Of a DNA stretch of 64,000 bases, positions 36,415-45,194 are shown piece by piece. Source of the stretch: Castellaniella sp049671645. Its GTDB lineage: Bacteria > Pseudomonadota > Gammaproteobacteria > Burkholderiales > Burkholderiaceae_B. The position numbers and the translations under genes were made by a program. Under the pieces are notes generated by a model, which saw nothing but the letters and a program-made list of their open reading frames with translations, did not search any database and was not told the origin of the DNA. How positions within the stretch are numbered: position 1 is the first letter of the stretch; the number at the start of each line of letters is the position of its first letter. The stretch covers positions 184,387 through 248,386 of the forward strand of contig NZ_JBATVG010000015.1 of assembly GCF_049671645.1 (NCBI RefSeq). Reading direction: 5' to 3'.

Positions 36415-38694
36415 ATGAACACGCTCCCTTCTCTTGCCGACCTCGATCTGGACGTCGAAGGCATGACCTGCGCATCCTGCGTGCGCCGCGTGGAAACCGC
36501 ATTGAAGGCGGTCCCCGGCGTGGCGGACGCCAGCGTCAATCTGGCGCTGCGCCGGGCCCACGTCACCCTGGCGCCCGTCGGCGCCGACCCTCAGGCCCTG
36601 ATTGCCGCCGTGGCCAAACGCGGCTATACGGCCCAGGTGCTCGACACTTCCCGTCCGGCCTCGGAAGAAGACGTGATCGCGGAGGATGCCCGGGCCGGCC
36701 AACGCTTCGCCTGGGCGCTGGTTCTGACCCTGCCCGTCTTCATCCTGGAAATGGGCGGCCACCTGATTCCCGCACTGCACCATCTGATCCAGGATCTGTT
36801 TCCCGGGCAGGCCCTGGCCTGGCTGGAATTCGCCCTGACGACCGCCGTGCTGGCCGGCCCCGGACGCAGTTTCTTCACACGCGGCGCCAAGGCGCTGGCG
36901 CACGGCGGACCGGACATGAACACGCTGGTGGCGCTGGGCGCCGGCAGCGCCTGGCTGTATTCCACCGGCGTCACCTGGGCGCCCGCCCTCTTCCCTGCGG
37001 AATCCAGGCACCTGTATTTCGAGGCCGCCGCCGTGGTCGCCACCCTGATCCTGCTGGGTCGCTGGCTGGAATCGCGGGCCAAGGGCCGGGCGGGCTCCGC
37101 CATCCGCCAACTGGTCGGTCTGCAGCCGCGCACGGCCTGGGTGCGCCGGGGCGAGGACTGGGCCGAACTGCCTATCGACAGTCTGGCCAGCGGCGACGAT
37201 ATCCGCGTCCGCCCCGGGGAAAAGATCCCGGTGGACGGCGTGGTGATGGAAGGCGAATCCTGGGTGGACGAATCCATGATCACCGGCGAACCCCTGCCCG
37301 CCAGCCGGCGCGTGGGCGATCGCCTGATAGGCGGCACCCTGAACACCCAGGGCAGCCTGGTCCTGCGCGCCACGGAAGTCGGCGCGCAGACCGTGCTCGC
37401 CCAGATCATCCGCCTGGTCGAGCAGGCGCAATCCGGCAAGCTGCCTGTGCAGCAACGGATCGACCAGGTGACGGCCTGGTTCGTGCCGGCCGTCATGGCG
37501 CTGGCGGCCCTGGCCTTCGCCGCCTGGTGGATCTGGGGGCCGGCGCCCGCCCTCGCCCACGCGCTGGTGGCGGGCGTCGCCGTGCTGATCATCGCCTGTC
37601 CCTGCGCCATGGGCCTGGCGACCCCCATCTCGATTCTGGTCGCCACCAGCCGGGCCGCAGGCCTGGGCATCCTGTTCCGGCAGGGCGAGGCGCTGCAGCG
37701 CCTGCGCGACGTGCGCATCGTCGCCTTCGACAAGACCGGCACCCTGACGCTGGGCCGCCCCGCCCTGACCGATCTGCTGCCGTTGGACGGCAGCGACCCG
37801 GAAGGCTGGCTGGCCACCCTGGCCGCGGTCCAGACCGGGTCCGAGCATCCCATCGCCCACGCCATCCGGACGGCCGCCCGGGACAAGGCGCTGCGCATCC
37901 CTGACGCCGAGCAATTCAAGGCCATCACCGGGGCGGGCGTGCAAGCGCAGGTCGAGGGGCGTGATTATCTGATGGGGTCCCTGCGCCTGATGCAGGACGC
38001 CGCCGTCACGGTCCCCGACGCCGCGCTGACACAGATGCAATCCCTGGCGCAATCGGGCAAGACCCCCTTCCTGGTGGCCCGCGACGGGCGCCTGGCGGCC
38101 ATCGTCGCCGTGGCCGACACCCTGCGCCCATCGGCCCGCCCGCTGATCGAGCAACTGCATGCGCAGGGGCTGAAGACCGCCCTGATCACGGGCGACCATG
38201 CGGCCGCAGCCCAGGCCGTGGCGCGGGATCTGGGGATCGACATCGTCCACGCCCAGACCCTGCCGGAACACAAGGCCGAACGGCTGCGCGAACTGCAACG
38301 ATCCATCGGGCCGCTGGCCTTCGTCGGCGACGGCATCAACGACGCCCCGGCCCTGGCCACCGCCGATGCGGGTATCGCCATGGGACACGGAACCGATGTG
38401 GCCATCGAATCGGCCGACGTGGTGCTGATGAACGAGGATCTGACGTCCGTGGCCCGCGCCATCACGCTCTCCCACAAGACGCTGCGCAACATCAGCCAGA
38501 ACCTGTTCTGGGCCTTTGCCTACAATGCGGCCCTGATTCCCGTGGCGGCCGGCGCCCTGTATCCTTGGACAGGTCTGCAGCTTTCGCCCATGCTGGGCGC
38601 GGGGGCGATGGCCTTGTCCAGCGTCTTCGTCGTCGCCAATGCGCTGCGGCTGAAAACGCAATCCTTGAACATTCGCCGGGAGAACCGCCGATGA
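36415..38694 (+). CDS. copA: Cu(I)-exporting P1B-type ATPase CopA
   Basis: CopA pumps Cu(I) out of the cytoplasm. The 759-residue protein has one N-terminal HMA domain with GMTCASC at residues 16-22, eight membrane helices, the transmembrane copper site C395-P-C397, phosphorylation motif D439-KTGT, the SEHPIAHAI histidine motif of the nucleotide domain and GDGINDAPALATADAGIAMG. Gammaproteobacterial CopA often has two HMA domains; one is common in this group. The CueR-type promoter upstream and ATGA overlap with cueR downstream show copper control. Confidence 0.96.
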   Translation: MNTLPSLADLDLDVEGMTCASCVRRVETALKAVPGVADASVNLALRRAHVTLAPVGADPQALIAAVAKRGYTAQVLDTSRPASEEDVIAEDARAGQRFAWALVLTLPVFILEMGGHLIPALHHLIQDLFPGQALAWLEFALTTAVLAGPGRSFFTRGAKALAHGGPDMNTLVALGAGSAWLYSTGVTWAPALFPAESRHLYFEAAAVVATLILLGRWLESRAKGRAGSAIRQLVGLQPRTAWVRRGEDWAELPIDSLASGDDIRVRPGEKIPVDGVVMEGESWVDESMITGEPLPASRRVGDRLIGGTLNTQGSLVLRATEVGAQTVLAQIIRLVEQAQSGKLPVQQRIDQVTAWFVPAVMALAALAFAAWWIWGPAPALAHALVAGVAVLIIACPCAMGLATPISILVATSRAAGLGILFRQGEALQRLRDVRIVAFDKTGTLTLGRPALTDLLPLDGSDPEGWLATLAAVQTGSEHPIAHAIRTAARDKALRIPDAEQFKAITGAGVQAQVEGRDYLMGSLRLMQDAAVTVPDAALTQMQSLAQSGKTPFLVARDGRLAAIVAVADTLRPSARPLIEQLHAQGLKTALITGDHAAAAQAVARDLGIDIVHAQTLPEHKAERLRELQRSIGPLAFVGDGINDAPALATADAGIAMGHGTDVAIESADVVLMNEDLTSVARAITLSHKTLRNISQNLFWAFAYNAALIPVAAGALYPWTGLQLSPMLGAGAMALSSVFVVANALRLKTQSLNIRRENRR

Positions 38695-39131
38695 ACACTC
38701 TGCACACCATCGGCGAAGCCGCCGCCCGCACAGGCCTGACGCCCAAGATGATCCGCTACTACGAAAGCCAGGCGCTGTTCTCGCCCCAGGGGCGCAGCGA
38801 CGCAGGCTACCGCCTGTACGACGAAGCCGACCTGCACGCCCTGAGATTCATCCGCAGCGCCCGGGAACTGGGGTTCTCGCTGGCCCAGATCGCGGATCTG
38901 ACCGACCTGTGGCGCGACCGCCACCGCGCCAGCGCGGAAGTCAAACGGCTGGCGATGGCCCATATCGACGAACTGGAAACCAAGGCCGCCGTCCTGCAAA
39001 GCATGGCCGCAACCCTGCGGACCCTGGCGCGCCATTGCCATGGCGATGAACGCCCCGAATGCCCGATTCTGGAAGGGCTTGCGGCCCAGGCCCAGCCGCC
39101 TGCCGGACCGCCCTCCGGCCGCAGACGATAA
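38691..39131 (+). CDS. cueR: Copper-responsive MerR-family regulator CueR
   Basis: CueR senses Cu(I) and activates copA-type promoters by untwisting a 19-bp spacer. The 146-residue protein has the N-terminal winged helix (MNTLHTIGEAAARTGLTPKM, IRYYESQALF), a dimerisation coiled coil and the metal loop C116-x7-C124, the spacing of Cu(I)/Ag(I)/Au(I) sensors. Its start overlaps the copA stop, so it is co-transcribed with its target. A longer open frame starting inside copA was rejected. Confidence 0.94.
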   Translation: MNTLHTIGEAAARTGLTPKMIRYYESQALFSPQGRSDAGYRLYDEADLHALRFIRSARELGFSLAQIADLTDLWRDRHRASAEVKRLAMAHIDELETKAAVLQSMAATLRTLARHCHGDERPECPILEGLAAQAQPPAGPPSGRRR

Positions 39132-39154
39132 CGCAGGCCGGCCCGCCCTGAGCG

Positions 39155-39736
39155 TCAGACCGCTGCCTGATCCATGCGCCATGCCCGCACAAAAGCCCGG
39201 TGATCCGGACGCTGCGCGGGGTGCGGCGCGTCGATGGGAGTCCCGATGGCCAGATAACCCATGAAGTGTTCGTCCAGGGGGTCGAATCCCAGGGCCTCGC
39301 CCATGCCGTCCAGGTAGGTGCCCATGCCGGTGCTCCAGAAGCCATGCAGCCCCAGCGCATGCGCGGCATTGAGCATGTTCATCACGGCCGCCGCCACGGA
39401 CAGGCGGCTTTCTTCCACGCGGATGCGGCCGTTGGGATCCGGCCGGCAGGCCAGCAAAATCACCAATGGAACCCGGGCCAGCCACTTGCGTGCATTCGCG
39501 ACCTTGTGTTCCGGCAGGGGTTTGCCTTCAGCCTGGGCGATGCGCACGGCGACATCCACCAGGGCCGGCACGTCGGCGCCCTGTGCCAGGGCGAACCGCC
39601 AGGGATGCACCGCGCCATGATCGGGCGCCCGCATGGCGGCCTGCAGGATCAGGTCCAGCTGCGCGTCGCTTGGGCCGGGAGACTGCACGAATTTGACCGA
39701 TTGACGGCTCAGAAGGGTTTCCATCACAGACGACAT
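39155..39736 (-). CDS. Nitroreductase family protein
   Basis: This 193-residue protein is an FMN-dependent nitroreductase-fold enzyme of the YdjA/RutE-like single-domain group. The N-terminal LLSRQSVKF and APDHGAVHPWRFAL are typical FMN contacts, and the C-terminal GFDPLDEHFMGYLAIGTP ends the fold. Substrate is unknown. It converges on cueR with only 23 bases between stop codons, and lies downstream of pdxJ beyond a terminator-like hairpin. Whether it belongs to the copper or the efflux group is not clear from sequence. Confidence 0.85.
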   Translation of the reverse strand: MSSVMETLLSRQSVKFVQSPGPSDAQLDLILQAAMRAPDHGAVHPWRFALAQGADVPALVDVAVRIAQAEGKPLPEHKVANARKWLARVPLVILLACRPDPNGRIRVEESRLSVAAAVMNMLNAAHALGLHGFWSTGMGTYLDGMGEALGFDPLDEHFMGYLAIGTPIDAPHPAQRPDHRAFVRAWRMDQAAV

Positions 39737-39794
39737 GGACGCTCCAATGAGAGGCCCACCCCAGTTGATGGGCCTTGAGGAAATACAGGAAAGC

Positions 39795-39814
39795 CGCCGC
39801 CCGGACAGGCGGCG
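39795..39814 (-). terminator. Terminator after pdxJ / efflux operon
   Basis: On the minus strand a 7-bp stem (CGCCGCC / GGCGGCG) with a 6-base loop, 16 bases after the pdxJ stop, followed by a T-rich stretch (GCTTTCCTGTATTTCC). A second 6-bp hairpin (GGCCCA / TGGGCC, 39755-39776) follows before the nitroreductase gene. Confidence 0.6.
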
Positions 39815-39830
39815 CCACCCGAACGGGATA

Positions 39831-40556
39831 CTAGCGGCTGGCCGCCTGGGTGATCAGAGCCTTCATCTGCCGGATGGCAGGCTCCCAGCCGTCAAAGACG
39901 GCCTGCGCCACAATGGCATGACCGATGTTCAGTTCGCGAATGCCGGGCAAGGCGGCGATCGCCTGCACATTGTCATAGTGCAGGCCGTGGCCCGCATTGA
40001 CTCGCAGGCCCTCGCCCACGCCCACGGCGATCGCTGCCCGCAGACGTTCCAGTTGCGCCGCGCGATGCGCCTCGTCCGGCGCATCGGCGAACGCGCCCGT
40101 ATGCAGTTCGACCACCTGGGCGCCGGCCCGCACGGCAGCGGCGATCTGGTCGGCCTCGGGGTCGATGAACAGCGATACCCGGATGCCCGCGTCATGCAGG
40201 CGGGACACCGCCGCATGCACCTCGTCGAAGCGGCCCAGCACGTCCAGGCCGCCTTCGGTGGTCAATTCGCGACGATTTTCCGGCACCAGGCACACGTCCT
40301 GCGGCTGCAGCCGGCAGGCGATGTCCAGCATCTCAGGCGTGATGGCGCATTCCAGGTTCATGCGGGTGCGCAAGGCAGGACGGATCGCCCAGACGTCGGC
40401 ATCCTGGATGTGCCGCCGGTCTTCCCGCAGATGCAGCGTGATCAGGTCGGCACCGGCGTCTTCGGCCCGCAGCGCCGCCTGCAGGGGATCCGGATAGCGT
40501 GTCAGCCGCTGCTGGCGCAGCGTGGCCACGTGATCGATATTGACACCCAGTTCCAT
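39831..40556 (-). CDS. pdxJ: Pyridoxine 5'-phosphate synthase PdxJ
   Basis: PdxJ closes the pyridoxine ring from 3-amino-2-oxopropyl phosphate and deoxyxylulose 5-phosphate, the last de novo step to vitamin B6. The 241-residue TIM barrel starts MELGVNIDHVATLRQQR and contains GADLITLHLREDRRHIQD, CLVPENRRELTTEGGLD and GHGLHYDN, all family motifs. Its ATG overlaps the stop of the efflux outer-membrane gene (TGATG), so it is translated as the fourth gene of the RND operon rather than in the more usual recO-pdxJ-acpS group. Confidence 0.95.
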   Translation of the reverse strand: MELGVNIDHVATLRQQRLTRYPDPLQAALRAEDAGADLITLHLREDRRHIQDADVWAIRPALRTRMNLECAITPEMLDIACRLQPQDVCLVPENRRELTTEGGLDVLGRFDEVHAAVSRLHDAGIRVSLFIDPEADQIAAAVRAGAQVVELHTGAFADAPDEAHRAAQLERLRAAIAVGVGEGLRVNAGHGLHYDNVQAIAALPGIRELNIGHAIVAQAVFDGWEPAIRQMKALITQAASR

Positions 40557-41989
40557 CAGCCTTCCTTTGTCGGCAGATCCTCGGGGGACCACCCTCCGCC
40601 CAGCGCCTTGTAGAGTTCAACACGGTTGGCCAGCGCCGCAGCCCCCAACTGGATGAATTGCTGCTGCACACCGTATAAATTGACCTGCGCGGTCTGCACC
40701 TGCAGATAGCTGTCCACCCCGGTTTCATAGCGGATTTCCGCCAGCTTCAAGGTCCGCAGGGCCGACGACTCGGTATCGCGCACCGCATCGAGCTGGCGGC
40801 TGTAAGTCGCCTCGCCCGCCAGGCCGTCGGCGACTTCGCGAAAAGCGGTCTGGATGGTCTTTTCGTAGGTGGCTACGGCGATGTTGTCGCGCGCCTTGGC
40901 CAGATCCAGATTGCCCCTCACCCCGCCGGAAAACAGCGGCACCTGGATCTGCGGCGAAAACTGCCAGTAGCGCTGGCTGCCGCTGAACAGAGCCCCCAGC
41001 TCGGGGCTGGCAAAGCCCAGCAGTCCGGTCAGGGTGATCCGCGGGAAGAAGGCCGCCCGTGCCGCGCCGATCTGGGCATTGGCTGCTTTCAGACCGTTTT
41101 CGGCGCCGATGATGTCGGGTCGGCGTTCCAGCAATTGAGACGGCAGCCCGGCCGGGATGGCCTGCAGCAGTTGGCCGCTGCCGAACGCCAGCGGCGCCGG
41201 CAGGTCGGTGGGCACCGGCGCGCCCAGGATCAGCTGCAGGGCATTGGTCGCCTGGGCCATGGCGCGCTCGGCCGCCACCAGATCGGCCCGAACCGAATCC
41301 AGCTGGGACTGCGCCTGCGCCAGATCCAGGTCCGAGGCCACACCGACGTCAAAGCGCACCTTCACCAGATCCAGGGAACCCTGCCGCGCCTGCAGGGTCT
41401 TGTCCATCAGCTCATGCAGGGCCTGCGCGGTGCGCAGATTGAAATAGGATTCGGCGGTCTGCGCGATCAGCCCCAGCTGCACGGTGCGGCGGGCCTGCTC
41501 CGTGGACAGGAACTGCTGGTACGCGGCCTCGCTGAGATTGCGCACCCGTCCGAAGAAATCCAACTCGAAGGTCGTCATACCGACGCCGGCGACGAAGCTG
41601 CGATTGACCGCCGGACTGTTCGCGCCGCCATTGCGCATGTTCTCCGGCTGATGGGTCGCCTGTTCCGTGCCTTGCGCCCCGATCGTGGGCAGGCGGTCGC
41701 TCTGGGCGATGCCGAACTGGGCGCGTGCTTCCTCGACGCGTTCCACGGCAATGCGCAAATCGCGATTATTGTGCAGGGCCAATTCAATCAGCGCCTGCAG
41801 CCGGGGATCATGAAACACATCGCGCCAGGCGGGCAGCGCCGCCGGGCTGGCGGCATCCGCCGTCAGCGGGAATTGATCGGGCACCGGCGCCACCGGCCGG
41901 TGATACGCAGGGGCCAGGGAGCAGGCCCCCAGGGCCAGGCACAGGGCCGTCATGGCCCCCAGGCGGCTTTGTCGCATCCAGGACGTCAT
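40556..41989 (-). CDS. RND efflux outer-membrane lipoprotein (OprM/NodT family)
   Basis: This 477-residue TolC-like channel forms the exit duct of the tripartite pump. The N-terminus is a lipoprotein signal with lipobox LGAC at about residue 23, followed by two repeated OEP domains with long coiled-coil helices (about 65-270 and 280-460), including the typical FELDFFGRVRNLSEAAYQ. It overlaps the pump gene stop by ATGA and the pdxJ start by TGATG. I cannot name the exact orthologue. Confidence 0.92.
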   Translation of the reverse strand: MTSWMRQSRLGAMTALCLALGACSLAPAYHRPVAPVPDQFPLTADAASPAALPAWRDVFHDPRLQALIELALHNNRDLRIAVERVEEARAQFGIAQSDRLPTIGAQGTEQATHQPENMRNGGANSPAVNRSFVAGVGMTTFELDFFGRVRNLSEAAYQQFLSTEQARRTVQLGLIAQTAESYFNLRTAQALHELMDKTLQARQGSLDLVKVRFDVGVASDLDLAQAQSQLDSVRADLVAAERAMAQATNALQLILGAPVPTDLPAPLAFGSGQLLQAIPAGLPSQLLERRPDIIGAENGLKAANAQIGAARAAFFPRITLTGLLGFASPELGALFSGSQRYWQFSPQIQVPLFSGGVRGNLDLAKARDNIAVATYEKTIQTAFREVADGLAGEATYSRQLDAVRDTESSALRTLKLAEIRYETGVDSYLQVQTAQVNLYGVQQQFIQLGAAALANRVELYKALGGGWSPEDLPTKEG

Positions 41990-44900
41990 GTGCGGTCTCC
42001 GCTGGATTCTTCCGCCGCCGGAATGTGCGGCGCCTGGTGGCCCAGGAGTTTCGGTTTGGTCTTGAACAATTTCAGAATCACCACAAAGAAGGTCGGCACG
42101 AAAATCACGGCCAGCGGCGTGGCCGCCAGCATCCCGCCCAACACGCCCAGGCCCACGGCGTTCTGGCTGGCGGCGCCTGCGCCGCTGGCCAGCACCAGGG
42201 GCACCACACCCAGGATGAACGCGAAGGAAGTCATCAGGATAGGTCGGAAACGCAGGCGAGCGGCTTCGATGGCGGCTTCCTTCAGGCCCGCCCCGCTGGC
42301 GTAGAGGTCCTTGGCGAATTCGACGATCAGGATGGCGTTCTTCGCCGCCAGGCCGATCACGGTCACCATCCCGACCATGAAGTACACATCGTTGTCCTTG
42401 CCCATCAGGCTGCTGAGCAGCACGGCCCCCAGCATGCCCAGCGGCACGGCCAGCATCACCGACAGCGGGATGGCCCAGCTTTCATACAGGGCGGCCAGCA
42501 CCATGAAGACCACCAGAATCGACAGACCCATCAGGATCGTGGACTGGCTGCCCGCCTGGATTTCCTGGTAGGACAGGCCGGTCCATTCGTAGCCCAGGCC
42601 TGGCGGCAGCTGGGTGATCAGGCGTTCCATTTCGGCCATGGCCTGGCCCGTGGAATGGCCCGGCGCCGCCGAACCGCCGATGCGGATGGATTCATAGCCG
42701 TTGTAGCGCACGACCTGAACCGGGCCCCGGGTCCATTCCAGGGACACGAACGAGGATAGCGGCACCATGTCGCCATTGGCGTTGCGGGCATTGAGCCGCA
42801 AGATGTCGTCCGGATTCATCCGGGCGCTCTGATCCGCCTGGACCCAGACGTTCTGCACCCAGCCCTGGTTGGTGAACTTGCCGATGTAGGACGAGCCGAT
42901 CGCCGTGGAAATCAGCTGGGCCGCTTCGGAGAAATCCACGCCCAGGGCGGCCGCCTTGGCCCGGTCGATGTTCACCTTCAGCTGCGGCCCGGCGCCCAGC
43001 CCCGTGACGCGTGTGCCGCTCAGGATGGGGCTTTGCGAGGCCAGCTGCAGCAGTTGCTGAGTGGCTTTTTCCAGGGCATCGCTGCCCACGCCGCTGCGGT
43101 CTTCCAGGCGCAGGTCGAACCCGGAAGCATTGCCCAGAGAGGAAATGGCGGGCGGCGTGATGGAAATCACCATGGAATCCGGCAGCCCGAACAGCAGCTT
43201 GCCCATGGCGGTGCCGGAAATCGCCTGCGCCGAATCGCCCGGCCCCTTGCGCTCCGAGAAGTCCTTCAGAGGCACGAAGGCGATGGCCGCGTTCAGGCCG
43301 TTGCCGTTGAAGCTGAAACCCTGGACGGCGATGATGTTGGCCACCTGCGGCAGGGCCATGAAGTATTTTTCGACCTTGTCGATGACTTCCAGCGTGCGGT
43401 TGGACGAGGAACCCGAGGGCAGTTCGATGTTGGCGATCACGTAGCCCTGGTCCTCTTCAGGCAGGAACGACGTGGGCAGGCGCAGGAACATCCAGCCCAG
43501 CACGCCCACCAGCACAGCGAACACCAGCATCATGCGCACGGCGCGCTTCAGGCTGCGGGTGACCCAGTGGGTATAGCCCTGCGTGGTGCGCTCGAAACCG
43601 CGGTTGAACCAGCCGAAGAAACCGCCCTTGGTGGCGTGGTGCCCCTTGGGGACGGGCTTGAGCAGGGTGGCGCACAGCGCCGGCGTGAAGCTGAGCGCCA
43701 GCAGCGCCGAGAACAGGATGGACACCGCCATGGCCACGGAGAACTGGCGGTAGATCACCCCCACGGATCCGGACATGAAGGCCAGCGGCAGAAACACCGT
43801 GGTCAGCACCAGCGTGATCCCGACGATGGCGCCGCTGATCTGCGGCATGGCTTTTTTCGTGGCTTCTTTGGGCGGCAGGCCCTCTTCCGCCATGATGCGC
43901 TCGACGTTCTCCACCACCACGATGGCATCGTCCACCAGGATCCCAATGGCCAGCACCATGGCGAACATGGTCAGCACATTGATGGAGAACCCCAGGGCCA
44001 GCATCACGGTGAAGGCCCCCATCATCGCCACCGGCACCACCAGCGCCGGGATCAGCGTGTAGCGCACGTTCTGCAGGAACACGAACATCACCACGAACAC
44101 CAGCACCATGGCCTCCAGCAGGGTGTGGACCACCTGCTCGATGGAGAGATTGATGTAGGGCGAAGTGTCGTACGGAATCTGGTAGGTGATGTTGTCCGGG
44201 AAGAACTTGGACAGCTCGGCCATCTTGGCCTTGGCCAGCTTGGCCGTTTCCAGGGCGTTGGCCGTGGGCGTCAGCGACAGCGCGAAGGCCGCCGTCGCCT
44301 TGCCGTTCAGGCGGGCGCCGAACTGATAGTTGTCCGAGCCCAGTTCGACCCGGGCGACGTCGCGGATGCGCACCGAGGAGCCGTCCGGATTGGCCCGCAG
44401 CACGATGTTGCCGAACTCTTCCGGCGTGGTGAGCTGACCGTTGACGATCAGGGGCGCCACCGTGCGCTGCGATTCGGGGTTCGGGGGCGACCCCAGCTGA
44501 CCGCCGGAAATCACCAGGTTCTGGGATGCCAGGGCGCTGTTGACCTGGGACATGCTCAGGCCATAGCCGACCAGTTTTTGCGGATCGACCCAGATGCGCA
44601 TGGCGCGGCTGGCGGCGAAGAGCTGGAACTGGCCCACGCCCTTGATCCGCGACATCGGGTTCTGGATGTTGCGCGTGATGTAGTCGGCCAGGGCGTACTG
44701 GTCGACGGAGCCATCCTTGGACGACAAGGTGACCACCATCAGGAAGCCGGAGCTCGACTGGGTGACTTTCAGGCCCTGCTGCGTCACGGCCGCGGGCAGT
44801 TTGGCCGTGGCGTTGGACAGGCGGTTCTGGACGTCCACCTGGGCCAGGTCGGCGTTCGTGCCCGGAGCGAAGGTCACGGTGACCTGAGCCTGCCCGTTGG

Positions 44901-45150
44901 AATCGCTGACGGACTCGTAATACAGCAGGCCCTTGGCGCCGTTCAGCTCGTTTTCGATGACGCTGGCCACGCTGGTGGAGACCTCGGACGCAGAGGCGCC
45001 CGGGTAGGTGGCGCTGATGGTCACCGTGGGCGGAGCGACGTCGGGATACTGCGACACCGCCATATTGGGAATGGCCAGGATGCCGGCCAGCGCGATGGCC
45101 AGCGCGACTACCCAGGCGAAGATCGGCCGTTCAATGAAAAACTGTGGCAT
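41986..45150 (-). CDS. RND (HAE1) multidrug efflux pump, inner-membrane subunit
   Basis: This 1054-residue AcrB/MexB-type proton/drug antiporter takes substrates from the periplasm and inner membrane. It begins MPQFFIERPIFAWVVALAIA, has 12 membrane helices, two large periplasmic loops, the proton-relay aspartates in GILVDDAIVVVENVERIM (helix 4), and SINVLTMFAMVLAIG. The C-terminus ends in a basic stretch. The gene lies 44 bases after the adaptor and is coupled to the outer-membrane gene. Substrates cannot be predicted from sequence alone. Confidence 0.95.
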   Translation of the reverse strand: MPQFFIERPIFAWVVALAIALAGILAIPNMAVSQYPDVAPPTVTISATYPGASASEVSTSVASVIENELNGAKGLLYYESVSDSNGQAQVTVTFAPGTNADLAQVDVQNRLSNATAKLPAAVTQQGLKVTQSSSGFLMVVTLSSKDGSVDQYALADYITRNIQNPMSRIKGVGQFQLFAASRAMRIWVDPQKLVGYGLSMSQVNSALASQNLVISGGQLGSPPNPESQRTVAPLIVNGQLTTPEEFGNIVLRANPDGSSVRIRDVARVELGSDNYQFGARLNGKATAAFALSLTPTANALETAKLAKAKMAELSKFFPDNITYQIPYDTSPYINLSIEQVVHTLLEAMVLVFVVMFVFLQNVRYTLIPALVVPVAMMGAFTVMLALGFSINVLTMFAMVLAIGILVDDAIVVVENVERIMAEEGLPPKEATKKAMPQISGAIVGITLVLTTVFLPLAFMSGSVGVIYRQFSVAMAVSILFSALLALSFTPALCATLLKPVPKGHHATKGGFFGWFNRGFERTTQGYTHWVTRSLKRAVRMMLVFAVLVGVLGWMFLRLPTSFLPEEDQGYVIANIELPSGSSSNRTLEVIDKVEKYFMALPQVANIIAVQGFSFNGNGLNAAIAFVPLKDFSERKGPGDSAQAISGTAMGKLLFGLPDSMVISITPPAISSLGNASGFDLRLEDRSGVGSDALEKATQQLLQLASQSPILSGTRVTGLGAGPQLKVNIDRAKAAALGVDFSEAAQLISTAIGSSYIGKFTNQGWVQNVWVQADQSARMNPDDILRLNARNANGDMVPLSSFVSLEWTRGPVQVVRYNGYESIRIGGSAAPGHSTGQAMAEMERLITQLPPGLGYEWTGLSYQEIQAGSQSTILMGLSILVVFMVLAALYESWAIPLSVMLAVPLGMLGAVLLSSLMGKDNDVYFMVGMVTVIGLAAKNAILIVEFAKDLYASGAGLKEAAIEAARLRFRPILMTSFAFILGVVPLVLASGAGAASQNAVGLGVLGGMLAATPLAVIFVPTFFVVILKLFKTKPKLLGHQAPHIPAAEESSGDRT

Positions 45151-45194
45151 GAGAGCTCGCGTGAAAACCGGATAAAAGGCGGTCGGACCGGCGA

